Shown here piece by piece: positions 1-7,401 of a stretch of DNA of 64,000 bases. Position 1 is the stretch's first letter. Each line of letters opens with the position of its first letter. Under the pieces are notes generated by a model. It searched no databases and was not told the origin of the DNA. It was given only the letters and a program-made list of their open reading frames with translations. The DNA is from Actinomyces capricornis (GTDB lineage: Bacteria > Actinomycetota > Actinomycetes > Actinomycetales > Actinomycetaceae), in contig NZ_AP025017.1 of assembly GCF_019974135.1 (NCBI RefSeq), forward strand, positions 248,001-312,000, written 5' to 3'. The position numbers were made by a program, and so were the translations under genes.

Positions 1-326
1 AGGGTGGCGAGCGCGAAGTTCCGCACGGCGCGGGCGGCATCACTGTCGTCGGACAGCTCCGCCGATGGAATCTCGAACAGGGTGCGCCCCCCCGCGGTCA
101 GCGACTGCTCGATGTTCATGTCCATGATCGCCAGGAAGAGCTCGGCCTTGTTCGCGAAGTTGGAGTAGACCGCGCCCTTGGAGAAGCCCGCCGCGCGCGC
201 GATCTCATCGAGCCGCGCGCCGTGGTAGCCGTCGCGCGCGAAGGAGGCGCGGGCGGCAAGGACGATGGCCTCGCGGGTCTGCCTCTGGCGGTCCCTACGG
301 CTGATCGGGTCGGGAAGGTCGTGCAC
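1..326 (-). CDS. TetR family transcriptional regulator (partial, C-terminus cut off by the window)
   Basis: The reverse strand encodes a typical TetR N-terminus: a helix-turn-helix region reading RQTREAIVLAARASFARDGY, then LDEIARAAGFSKGAVYSNFANKAELF split over the second and third helices, followed by the start of the ligand domain. The C-terminal part lies beyond base 1. The start is a GTG at 324-326; an in-frame GTG at 366-368 is an alternative, and neither has a strong ribosome binding site. It is divergent from the ABC exporter genes that begin at 418, with a long palindrome between them, so it most likely represses that exporter and itself. The ligand is unknown. The family call is sure; the target is inferred from position. 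Confidence 0.85.
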   Translation of the reverse strand, partial: MHDLPDPISRRDRQRQTREAIVLAARASFARDGYHGARLDEIARAAGFSKGAVYSNFANKAELFLAIMDMNIEQSLTAGGRTLFEIPSAELSDDSDAARAVRNFALAT

Positions 327-372
327 CTGCCGATCGTAGCGCCAGGGAGGGCTTGCACCCGAGCCCACCCCC

Positions 373-406
373 AGATACTCTCGGTATGCACATACCGAGA
401 GTATCT
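373..406. promoter_or_regulatory. 34-bp palindromic operator, probably bound by the TetR regulator
   Basis: Two perfect 16-base inverted arms (AGATACTCTCGGTATG and its complement) are separated by the two bases CA. The site fills the gap between the divergent TetR gene and the ABC exporter and ends 11 bases before the exporter ATG. A perfect inverted repeat of this size next to a TetR gene is the usual autoregulatory operator arrangement. That it is bound by this regulator is inferred. Confidence 0.75.
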
Positions 407-417
407 GAAAGGCGATC

Positions 418-1437
418 ATGTCCTCCCCCAGTCTGAGCATCACCGGTCTGACGCGCCGCTTCGGCGCCGTCACCGCCAACGACTCCGTTGATCTGAGCGT
501 CGAGCCCGGCACCGTCGTCGGCCTCCTGGGCCACAACGGTGCCGGCAAGACCACCCTGGTCTCCCAAGTGGTCGGCCTGCTGCGGCCCGACTCCGGGGAC
601 ATCCGCATCGGGAGCCTCGACGCCGTCGCCCACCCGGCCGCGGCACGGCGCGCCGTCGCGATCCAGCCCCAGGCCCAGTCCCCCATCGACGGGCTGACCC
701 CGCGCGAGGCCGTTGAGATCGCTGCACGGCTGCGGGGGCTGTCCGCCCGCGATGCCCGGGCCGCCTCCCTGGCGCTGGCCGAGGAGCTCGACTACGGGCC
801 GTGGCTGACCCGCCGCGCCCTGCCCGAGGGCGGCGGCCTGTCGGGCGGGATCCGCAGGCTCGTCGGCTTCGCCATGGCCGCCGTCGCCCCCACGCCGCTG
901 CTCATCCTCGATGAGCCGACCAACGACGTCGACGCCTCGCGCCGCCGCCTCCTGTGGGACGCCGTGCGACGGCGCGCCGACGCCGGGGCGGGGGTCCTCC
1001 TGGTCACCCACAACGTCATCGAGGCCGATCAGGTGCTCGACGAGGTCATCGTCCTGGACCGCGGCCGGGTGGTGGCCAGTGGAACGCCCGCGAGCCTGCG
1101 CGGCGGCGAGGGCGCCCTGCGTCTCGAGCTGCACCTGGCGACGGGCGCGCAGAGCCCCCTGGACGCCGCCTCCCCGCAGGCGCGCACCCAGGGGCCCCAG
1201 ACCCGCCCCGCCCTGCCCTCACAGCCGCTGCAGGCGGTGCGCACCGGGCGCCGGCTCCTGCTGACGATCCCCGCCGCCGACGCCGCGGCCTGCGTGGAGT
1301 GGGCCACCGGCCAGCGCGAGAGCGGGGCCATCGAGACCTACGCCCTGAGCCCCAGCACCCTGGAGGACGCCTACCTGGGCCTGACCCAGGCCCCCGATTC
1401 CGAGCAGGACGACCAGACCGAGGAGATCGCCGCATGA
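418..1437 (+). CDS. ABC exporter ATP-binding protein
   Basis: A 339-residue ATPase that would power a drug-export-type ABC transporter at the inner face of the membrane. Walker A is GHNGAGKT at about residues 38-45, the signature is LSGGIRRL near residue 140, and Walker B is LLILDEPTNDVD near 160, followed by the switch histidine in LLVTHN. The last ~110 residues form the extension common in DrrA-type exporter ATPases. A ribosome binding site (AAAGG) lies just before the ATG. The stop overlaps the start of the permease gene (ATGA at 1434-1437), so the two subunits are translationally coupled. The signature has Ile-Arg-Arg where Gln-Gln/Arg is more usual. Control by the divergent TetR regulator is likely; the substrate cannot be told. 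Confidence 0.9.
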   Translation: MSSPSLSITGLTRRFGAVTANDSVDLSVEPGTVVGLLGHNGAGKTTLVSQVVGLLRPDSGDIRIGSLDAVAHPAAARRAVAIQPQAQSPIDGLTPREAVEIAARLRGLSARDARAASLALAEELDYGPWLTRRALPEGGGLSGGIRRLVGFAMAAVAPTPLLILDEPTNDVDASRRRLLWDAVRRRADAGAGVLLVTHNVIEADQVLDEVIVLDRGRVVASGTPASLRGGEGALRLELHLATGAQSPLDAASPQARTQGPQTRPALPSQPLQAVRTGRRLLLTIPAADAAACVEWATGQRESGAIETYALSPSTLEDAYLGLTQAPDSEQDDQTEEIAA

Positions 1438-2258
1438 CCACCGCCACCCCAGCCACCACTCCGACCACCACCGCCCCAGAGCCCGCCGGGACGGGCCGCC
1501 CGCTGTCGGCCCGCGCCCCGGGCGCCCGGTCCCTCTACCTCACCATCCTGCGGTGGAAGCTGCTCTCCGTGGGGCCGATGCTCCCCGTGGTCATCGTGCT
1601 GCAGATCTTCATGGCCGCCGGGATCATCCTCGGGTTCGCCCTGCTCATCCCCGGCATCGATGACCTGCCGGGGATCGCCCTGCACATGTCGACCGGAGCG
1701 CCCACCGTCCAGCTCCTGACTGTCGGGCTGGTCATGGTCCCCCAGGCCGTGGCCACGGAGCGCAACAACGGAACCTTCGCCTATATGCGCAGCCTGCCGG
1801 TGCCTCGCCCGATCCTCCTGATCGCCGACCTCACCATGTGGGCGGTGATAGCCCTGCCCGGACTCGCCGCCTCCCTGACGGTGGCGCTGCTGCGCTTCGA
1901 CCTGTCCCTGGACCCGCACTGGCCGCTGCTCGTCAGCGCAGCGCTGCTGGTGAGCAGCGTGTCCGCCACCGTCGGCTATGCGATCGCCGTGGCACTGCGC
2001 CCCATGGTGGCCCAAGCGGCCACCCAGGCGCTCATCTTCTTCATCCTCCTGTTCTCGCCCGTGACCTTCCCCGCATCCCACCTGCCCCGATGGCTGGAGG
2101 TGCTCCACGACTGGCTGCCCATCCGCCCGGCAGCCGACCTGCTGCGCGCGGGGCTGGCCTCGGGCGACTACACCTGGCAGGTCAGGGATCTCATCGTCCT
2201 GCTGGTGTGGGCGGCCGTGAGCCTGGTGATCTGCCTGCGAGCACTGTCACGGCGGTGA
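1434..2258 (+). CDS. ABC-2 type exporter permease
   Basis: A 274-residue integral membrane protein, the partner of the preceding ATPase. The N-terminus is Thr/Pro/Ala-rich and cytoplasmic-looking for about 35 residues. About six hydrophobic segments follow, beginning with MLPVVIVLQIFMAAGIILGF; residues near 105 read ATERNNGTFAYMRSLPVPR, typical of ABC-2 permeases just before a helix. The start overlaps the ATPase stop. The gene converges on thiM/thiE with only 25 bases between stop codons, and no terminator hairpin is obvious in that gap. Together with the ATPase this is a half-size two-gene exporter that presumably assembles as a 2+2 complex. Confidence 0.85.
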   Translation: MTTATPATTPTTTAPEPAGTGRPLSARAPGARSLYLTILRWKLLSVGPMLPVVIVLQIFMAAGIILGFALLIPGIDDLPGIALHMSTGAPTVQLLTVGLVMVPQAVATERNNGTFAYMRSLPVPRPILLIADLTMWAVIALPGLAASLTVALLRFDLSLDPHWPLLVSAALLVSSVSATVGYAIAVALRPMVAQAATQALIFFILLFSPVTFPASHLPRWLEVLHDWLPIRPAADLLRAGLASGDYTWQVRDLIVLLVWAAVSLVICLRALSRR

Positions 2259-2283
2259 GACGTCCCCTGCCCCGTCCGCGCCG

Positions 2284-3867
2284 TCAGCGCGGGCGGGGTC
2301 GCCGGGGGTGGGGGCCGGGAGCCCGGAAGCCCTCCAGGACGCGGGCGACCACCACGGCCGGATCGGAGGCCTCCATGAGGGCGCGCACCAGCGCCACCCC
2401 GGCCACGCCGCTGCGGGCCAGGGCGGCGGCGTCGTCGGGGCGCACATCCCCGATGGCCACCACCGGCACCCTGCTGGCGGCCACCAGGGGCCGGTAGCCC
2501 TCCACGCCGAGGGGCCGGCGTCCTGAGCGCTTGGTGGGGGTGGGGCGGAAGGGCCCGGCCCCCACGTAGTCGATGGCCCCGGCCACCTCATTGGCCGCCT
2601 CCACCAGCTCCAGGGTGCCGGTGGTCAGGCCGATGATCGCCTCGGGCCCGAGCATCTGGCGCGCCGCGCGCACCGGCAGGTCCTGGGCCCCCAGGTGGAC
2701 CCCGTGGACATGCGCCCCGGCCTGCATCGCCGCCAGGGCCACGTCGCTGCGGTCATCGACCAGGACGCGGGTGGCGGACCGGGCCCGCTGGACCGCCTCG
2801 GCCACCGCCCGCACCAGCTCCAGCAGCGCGGCGGCCTCCAGATCCTTGGCGCGCACCTGGACCACGCCGGCCCCGGCCCCCGCAGCGGCGGCCGCCACCT
2901 CCACGGTGCGGGGCCCGCTGCCGGAGGTCACCAGGTAGCAGCGCAGGTCGAGGGGCTCTCCCCTCCGGGCGGTCGAGCGGGCGGGGGCCGGGACGGTCTC
3001 CGCGCCCTCGCACTGCCTGCCCACCTCGTCCAGGGCATCGAGCAGGGCGGTGGCGAAGCCTCCCGGTCCCCGCGAGCGCGCGGCGGCCCGTTCCCCGGCC
3101 AGGGCGAGCCAGAGGCTGGCGCCGGCGGCCGCGGCCAGCGGGTCGGGCTGGACGGCCAGGCAGGCCGCGCTCAGGGCCCCCAGCAGGCAGCCGGTTCCGG
3201 TGAGGCGGGTGAGCATGGCGCTGCCCCGCTCGACGACGACGGCGCGCTGCTCATCGACGATGAGGTCGCGCTCCCCCGAGACCGCCACCGCTCCCCCGGT
3301 GCACCGGGCCACCTCCACGGCGGCGGTGCGGGCGGCCTCGGGCGCATCCACGGAGTCCGCGCCGCGCCCGCCGGTGGAGGCCCCGGCCAGGACCCTGACC
3401 TCGCTGGCATTGGCGCGCACGATCCGTGGGCGGCTGGCCAGCAGGTGGCGGGCCAGGGCGGTGCGCACCGGGGCGGCCCCCACGGCGGCGGGGTCGAGCA
3501 CCCAGGGCCGGCCGGGGTCGACGGCGACGGTGGCGGGGATCCCGACGGCGCCGTCGGTGCTCAGGGTGCCCAGGTTGATCAGGAGGGCGTCGGCCAGGGC
3601 GGTGATGGCGGGTGCCTCCTGGAGGGTCTCGGTCATCATGGGGCGCCCGCCGGCGGCCAGCAGGCCGTTGGCCACGATCCCCATGGAGACCGTGGCGCTC
3701 AGGCAGTGCACGAGGGGCTGGGTGCGGCGTACAGCGGCGATGGTGGGCGCGGCCTGCTCGATATCCCAGCTCGGGGGCGAGGGCGCCTCCTGCAGGGCGG
3801 GGTGGTTATCGCCGGGGCCCGTCCCGGCGGCCTCGGTCCTGCTGGTCTGCTCTCCTGCCGTGCTCAT
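2284..3867 (-). CDS. thiM/thiE: Bifunctional hydroxyethylthiazole kinase / thiamine-phosphate synthase (ThiM-ThiE fusion)
   Basis: A 527-residue fusion acting in thiamine salvage and synthesis. Residues ~25-290 are ThiM: the substrate region reads PLVHCLSATVSMGIVANGLL and the catalytic loop is LTGTGC. This half phosphorylates hydroxyethylthiazole. Residues ~310-510 are ThiE: VVQVRAKD, VHLGAQDLP and GPFRPTPTKR are the pyrophosphate and pyrimidine binding motifs. This half joins HMP-PP to HET-P to give thiamine phosphate. The ATG overlaps the stop of the MFS transporter gene (ATGA at 3864-3867). It is the last gene of the riboswitch-controlled operon that starts near 7313. The C-terminus ends in an Arg/Pro-rich tail of about 15 residues. 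Confidence 0.93.
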   Translation of the reverse strand: MSTAGEQTSRTEAAGTGPGDNHPALQEAPSPPSWDIEQAAPTIAAVRRTQPLVHCLSATVSMGIVANGLLAAGGRPMMTETLQEAPAITALADALLINLGTLSTDGAVGIPATVAVDPGRPWVLDPAAVGAAPVRTALARHLLASRPRIVRANASEVRVLAGASTGGRGADSVDAPEAARTAAVEVARCTGGAVAVSGERDLIVDEQRAVVVERGSAMLTRLTGTGCLLGALSAACLAVQPDPLAAAAGASLWLALAGERAAARSRGPGGFATALLDALDEVGRQCEGAETVPAPARSTARRGEPLDLRCYLVTSGSGPRTVEVAAAAAGAGAGVVQVRAKDLEAAALLELVRAVAEAVQRARSATRVLVDDRSDVALAAMQAGAHVHGVHLGAQDLPVRAARQMLGPEAIIGLTTGTLELVEAANEVAGAIDYVGAGPFRPTPTKRSGRRPLGVEGYRPLVAASRVPVVAIGDVRPDDAAALARSGVAGVALVRALMEASDPAVVVARVLEGFRAPGPHPRRPRPR

Positions 3868-5510
3868 AGAGGCTCTGCCCGTCCTGTTCGCCCGCTCTCC
3901 ACCGGTCCTCCCCCGGCCCGCCGGTCCTGCGGCGCCTGTGGCGCATCCTCAGTGCGTTCACGGCACCCGGCCGTGGCGAGTGCGGCGCCATCACGCCATT
4001 GACTGATCCCGCCCCGGTCCGAGGATGCGCAACGGGGGCCGGCGCGGTCCTCCCCCAGGGCCGCGCGGTCCAGATCGTCCCGGATCTGCTCCCCGCTGAG
4101 GGCGGGGCCGAGGCGGGCCCCCAGGATGACGAGCGCTCCGCCCAGGGCCATGAGGCCGGTGATGGTCACGCCCTCCCCGGCCCGGGCCTCCAGGGCCGGC
4201 AGGTAGAAGGGGTAGAGGGAGGGGCCGATGAGCGAGAGGCTGTAGGCCGATCCGTATCCGGTCGAGCGCACCGGGGTGGGAAAGCGCTCGGAGAGGTAGG
4301 CCGCCACCGGGCCGTAGGCGCTGACGGTCGCCACCTGGGTGAGGCCGGCGGCCACGGCGGCCTGGGCCGGGGTGGTGGCCCCTGCCGCCCACCACCATGC
4401 CGCCGGCCCGACCGCCCCTGCCACCGCGCCCCAGGCCATGAGCAGGCAGCGCCGCCCCACCAGGGTGGACAGGTGCCCGGCCCAGGCCATGGCGGCCGCC
4501 TGGGCCACGGAGGCGATGCCCATGGCCACTGAGACCTCCGCGGCGCTCAGGCCGGTCAGTGCCGGCAGGCGGGCACTGAGCAGGAGGACGGCGGCCACGG
4601 TCAGGCACCACAGGCCGGTCATGAGGACCATGCACTGCCAGAACCGGGGCGCCCAGGGCCCGTGGAGGAGGGCGCGCAGCCGGCCCCGGTCGGACGGGCC
4701 CGGCCGCGCCGACCTGCCGCGCCCCCGTCCCGGCTGCGCCGGCTCGCCCGACCACTCCGGCCCCGGCTGCGATCCGGGGCCGGCCTGGGCGCGCTGGCGG
4801 TGGAAGATGGGGGCGTCGACCACCCGGTGGGAGTAGTAGGCGAGCATGGACAGGGAGGCCAGGCCACCGGCGGCGAAGACCAGGCGCCACCCCCAGGCCG
4901 CATAGGCCTGGGGGCCCAGGAGGCTGAGCAGGCCGGCGGTGGCGAAGGCGATGGTGGCCTGGGCCAGGGGCGCCATGGACAGGATCGCCCCGCTCATGAG
5001 GCCCCTGCGCCCACCGGGGCTCCACTCCATGGCCAGGGGGATCGCCGCGGAGTACTCCCCGGCCACGAAGACCCCGCCGGCCAGGCGCAGCACGAGGATC
5101 GCCGCCATGGTGCCCGCTCCGAGCACCTGGTGGCCGGGCAGGACGGCGATGAGCAGGGAGCAGGCGGCGGTGCCGGCGATGGCCAGGCGCGTGGTGCGGG
5201 TGCGCCCCAGGCGGTCCGAGACCCTCCCCAGCAGCACCCCGCCCACGGGGCGCCCCAGCAGCATGGCCACGACGATGAGCGCGCCGGCTCCCAGCTCCCG
5301 GCCGGGCCCCGCCAGCTCGGGCAGGGCCGGGGCCAGGGCCATGAGCGGGGCGAAGACGTGGAGGTTGTCCACCCAGTTGCCCACGACGCCGGCGCGCAGC
5401 GCCGCCCGGCCCTGCGGGGGCAGCTGCTCGGCTGCTGGCCCCGGCGCGCCGTCAGCGGGGGCAGGTCGGGGGCCCGGCCCCGGGTCGGGGGCCGGCTGGG
5501 CCCGTCTCAT
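3864..5510 (-). CDS. MFS transporter (metabolite:H+ symporter type), probable thiamine or thiamine-precursor transporter
   Basis: A 548-residue major facilitator protein with about 12 hydrophobic segments. The loop 2-3 signature is GRVSDRLGRTRTT, and a GEYSAAIPLAMEWSP segment recalls the GGEYGAA signature of the ProP/KgtP-like metabolite:H+ symporters. The central loop between the two halves is long and Gly/Arg-rich (about residues 255-300). A hydrophilic tail of about 80 residues follows the last helix. The start codon overlaps the thiD/tenA stop (ATGA at 5507-5510) and its stop overlaps the thiM/thiE start, so it sits inside a strictly coupled thiamine operon under a TPP riboswitch. From that context the cargo is inferred to be thiamine, HMP or hydroxyethylthiazole; the sequence family alone does not show it. 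Confidence 0.85.
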   Translation of the reverse strand: MRRAQPAPDPGPGPRPAPADGAPGPAAEQLPPQGRAALRAGVVGNWVDNLHVFAPLMALAPALPELAGPGRELGAGALIVVAMLLGRPVGGVLLGRVSDRLGRTRTTRLAIAGTAACSLLIAVLPGHQVLGAGTMAAILVLRLAGGVFVAGEYSAAIPLAMEWSPGGRRGLMSGAILSMAPLAQATIAFATAGLLSLLGPQAYAAWGWRLVFAAGGLASLSMLAYYSHRVVDAPIFHRQRAQAGPGSQPGPEWSGEPAQPGRGRGRSARPGPSDRGRLRALLHGPWAPRFWQCMVLMTGLWCLTVAAVLLLSARLPALTGLSAAEVSVAMGIASVAQAAAMAWAGHLSTLVGRRCLLMAWGAVAGAVGPAAWWWAAGATTPAQAAVAAGLTQVATVSAYGPVAAYLSERFPTPVRSTGYGSAYSLSLIGPSLYPFYLPALEARAGEGVTITGLMALGGALVILGARLGPALSGEQIRDDLDRAALGEDRAGPRCASSDRGGISQWRDGAALATAGCRERTEDAPQAPQDRRAGGGPVESGRTGRAEPL

Positions 5511-7213
5511 GCCGGTGCCCCGCCGTCCTGCATCTGGCCCACCGCAGCCCCGCCCGCCTGCATGTCGCCCAGGCGCCGGGCCTGCTCGAAGAACTCCAGC
5601 TCGTGGCGGCAGGCGATGAGGAAGGCCCGGGCGGCCCGGGAGCGCTCGGTGGGCGTGGCCTGGGCCATGGCCTGCTCGGTCAGGGCGGCCGCCTGGTTGG
5701 ACATCCGGGCGAAGACGGGGTCGTGGTAGGTCGACAGCCAGGCGGCGTAGGGGTGGTCGGGGCCGGGGTGGGGCATGCCCGCCCCGATGTGGGCGTAGAG
5801 CCAGGGGCAGGGCAGCAGGGCCGCCGCGGCCACGGCGTAGGGCTCGACCGAGGCGGTGGCCTGGAGGAAGTCGGTGTAGGCCAGGCACACGGGGCTCTCG
5901 GCGGGCAGCTCGCGCCCGGCCAGCCAGGTGCGGTGGAGCTCGGCCTCGTCGTCGATGACGGCGGCGGCGGTCCGCGCCCACTGGGCGGTCTGGGCGGCGC
6001 TGGGGGCCCGGGTGGAGACGGTGGCCAGGGCCTTGGCGTAGCGGGCCAGGTAGTGGGTGTCCTGGGCCAGGTAGAAGTCGAACTCCGGGGCGGCCAGGGT
6101 GCCCTCGACCAGGGCGCGCACGAAGCCGCTGTCCTGGATCTGGGCGATGAGGGGGCCGGCCGATCGCCACAGCGCCCGGGTCCAGGGCCCCTGGGGCGGT
6201 ACGGCCCGGTCGGGATGGGCGGCGGGTGGGGAGGGCAGGCCGGGCACGCCCGCCACGGCCCGGAGCTCATCGGGGTGCTCCAGGGCCGGGGGCACGGCAT
6301 CGCGCGGCACCCAGGGGGCGGTGTCGGCGGCCAGGGCCAGGCGCCGGGAGCGGTGGGAGTGGTCGACCGGGCCATGGCCCTGGCCCACGCCCAGCTCGGC
6401 GCCGTGGGCGATGGCCTCATGGAGCCAGTGGCAGCTCCAGGCCAGGGCCTGGGCGGGCTCCTGCCCGGCGGCCAGGCGGGCGGCCAGGGCACTGGACAGC
6501 GAGCAGCCGGTGCCGTGGGTGGAGGTGGTGGCCAGGCGCCGGGTGGGGACCTGCGCCAGGACGCCGTCCGGGCCCACCCAGAAGGTGGTGGCCATCTCGC
6601 CGCTGAGGTGCCCGGTCTTGACCAGGACGTCGGTGCCGGTTCGCTGGCTCCAGGCGCGCGCCTGGTCCAGGGCCTCCTCGGCGGTGGTGGCGGGCTCCTG
6701 CCCGGTGATGACCGCCAGCTCGGCGATATTGGGGGTGATGACGGTGGCCCGCTGGCACAGGGCGGTCATGGCGGCCTCGGCTTGGGGCTCCAGGAGGCGG
6801 TCGCCGCTGGTGGCCACCATGACCGGGTCGACCACCAGGAGGGGCGGCCTGCCGCCGGGGCCTGCCACCTGGGCGCGGCGAGCAGCGTGCTGGGCGGGCT
6901 GGGACCCGAGCTCCTCCAGCCAGGCCCAGACGGTCTCGATGATCTCGGTGGTGCCGAGCATGCCGGTCTTGACGGCGTCGATGGCCACGTCCTGGCCCAC
7001 GGCGTCGAGCTGGGCGCGCAGGAAGGCGGTGGGCGGGGTGTGGACCTCGCGCACCCCCCGGGTGCTCTGCGCCACCAGGCAGGTGACCACGGCCATGGCG
7101 TAGCCGCCGGCGGCGGTGATCGACTTGGTGTCTGCGGCGGTTCCGGCGCCACCGGAGGGATCGGTGCCGGCGATGGACAGCACGCGGGGGACGAGGGCGG
7201 GTACGGGTGTCAT
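5507..7213 (-). CDS. thiD/tenA: Bifunctional hydroxymethylpyrimidine (phosphate) kinase / thiaminase II (ThiD-TenA fusion)
   Basis: A 568-residue fusion. Residues ~8-285 are ThiD, which phosphorylates HMP to HMP-PP; the ribokinase-like start reads SIAGTDPSGGAG (about 13-24), and STHGTGCSLSSALA near 265 is the anion-hole and catalytic-Asp region. Residues ~350-568 are TenA, which releases HMP from degraded thiamine; LLPCPWLYAHIG carries the expected catalytic Cys and RHELEFFEQA the C-terminal acidic/aromatic site. The ATG at 7213 is chosen because AAGGGA lies 8 bases upstream and the TPP riboswitch occupies the leader; an upstream in-frame extension would translate the riboswitch. First gene of the operon thiD/tenA - MFS - thiM/thiE. 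Confidence 0.93.
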   Translation of the reverse strand: MTPVPALVPRVLSIAGTDPSGGAGTAADTKSITAAGGYAMAVVTCLVAQSTRGVREVHTPPTAFLRAQLDAVGQDVAIDAVKTGMLGTTEIIETVWAWLEELGSQPAQHAARRAQVAGPGGRPPLLVVDPVMVATSGDRLLEPQAEAAMTALCQRATVITPNIAELAVITGQEPATTAEEALDQARAWSQRTGTDVLVKTGHLSGEMATTFWVGPDGVLAQVPTRRLATTSTHGTGCSLSSALAARLAAGQEPAQALAWSCHWLHEAIAHGAELGVGQGHGPVDHSHRSRRLALAADTAPWVPRDAVPPALEHPDELRAVAGVPGLPSPPAAHPDRAVPPQGPWTRALWRSAGPLIAQIQDSGFVRALVEGTLAAPEFDFYLAQDTHYLARYAKALATVSTRAPSAAQTAQWARTAAAVIDDEAELHRTWLAGRELPAESPVCLAYTDFLQATASVEPYAVAAAALLPCPWLYAHIGAGMPHPGPDHPYAAWLSTYHDPVFARMSNQAAALTEQAMAQATPTERSRAARAFLIACRHELEFFEQARRLGDMQAGGAAVGQMQDGGAPA

Positions 7214-7220
7214 GCGGACA

Positions 7221-7313
7221 TTCCCTTCGCTAGTACGAGCTAGATCAGGTTCCACGGGTGTGATCTCAGCGCGACTGCGACGCCCGCATGGCGTCGGGGC
7301 GCGCACCCCGTGT
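7221..7313 (-). promoter_or_regulatory. TPP riboswitch (THI element)
   Basis: Read on the minus strand, the leader shows the conserved THI-box parts in order: GGGGTGC, CTGAGA, ACCCG, GAACCTGATC, then TAGCGAAGGGA. The 3' end of the aptamer contains the ribosome binding site of thiD/tenA (AAGGGA, 8 bases before the ATG), so thiamine pyrophosphate binding probably blocks translation initiation rather than causing termination. A small hairpin at 7329-7344 lies just upstream of the aptamer. Confidence 0.95.
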
Positions 7314-7354
7314 CCGCCGTCTATGCTAGCGCAGGCTCCTGCGCCCGGCAGCAC

Positions 7355-7389
7355 ATCGCCGGCCCCGCGGTGCTCGCGGGGCCGGCGAT
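7355..7389 (-). terminator. Strong hairpin terminator after ftsY
   Basis: A perfect 15-base inverted repeat (7355-7369 with 7375-7389) around the 5-base loop GTGCT, starting 12 bases after the ftsY stop codon. No T-tract follows, as is common for actinobacterial terminators. It separates ftsY from the thiamine operon leader. Confidence 0.75.
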
Positions 7390-7401
7390 CGGGTGGGGGT
7401 C

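Noticed and set aside
5507..7354. A longer thiD/tenA reading frame starting at 7354
   Set aside because: The additional N-terminal codons lie in the TPP riboswitch; the ATG at 7213 has a good ribosome binding site and the conserved ThiD start.
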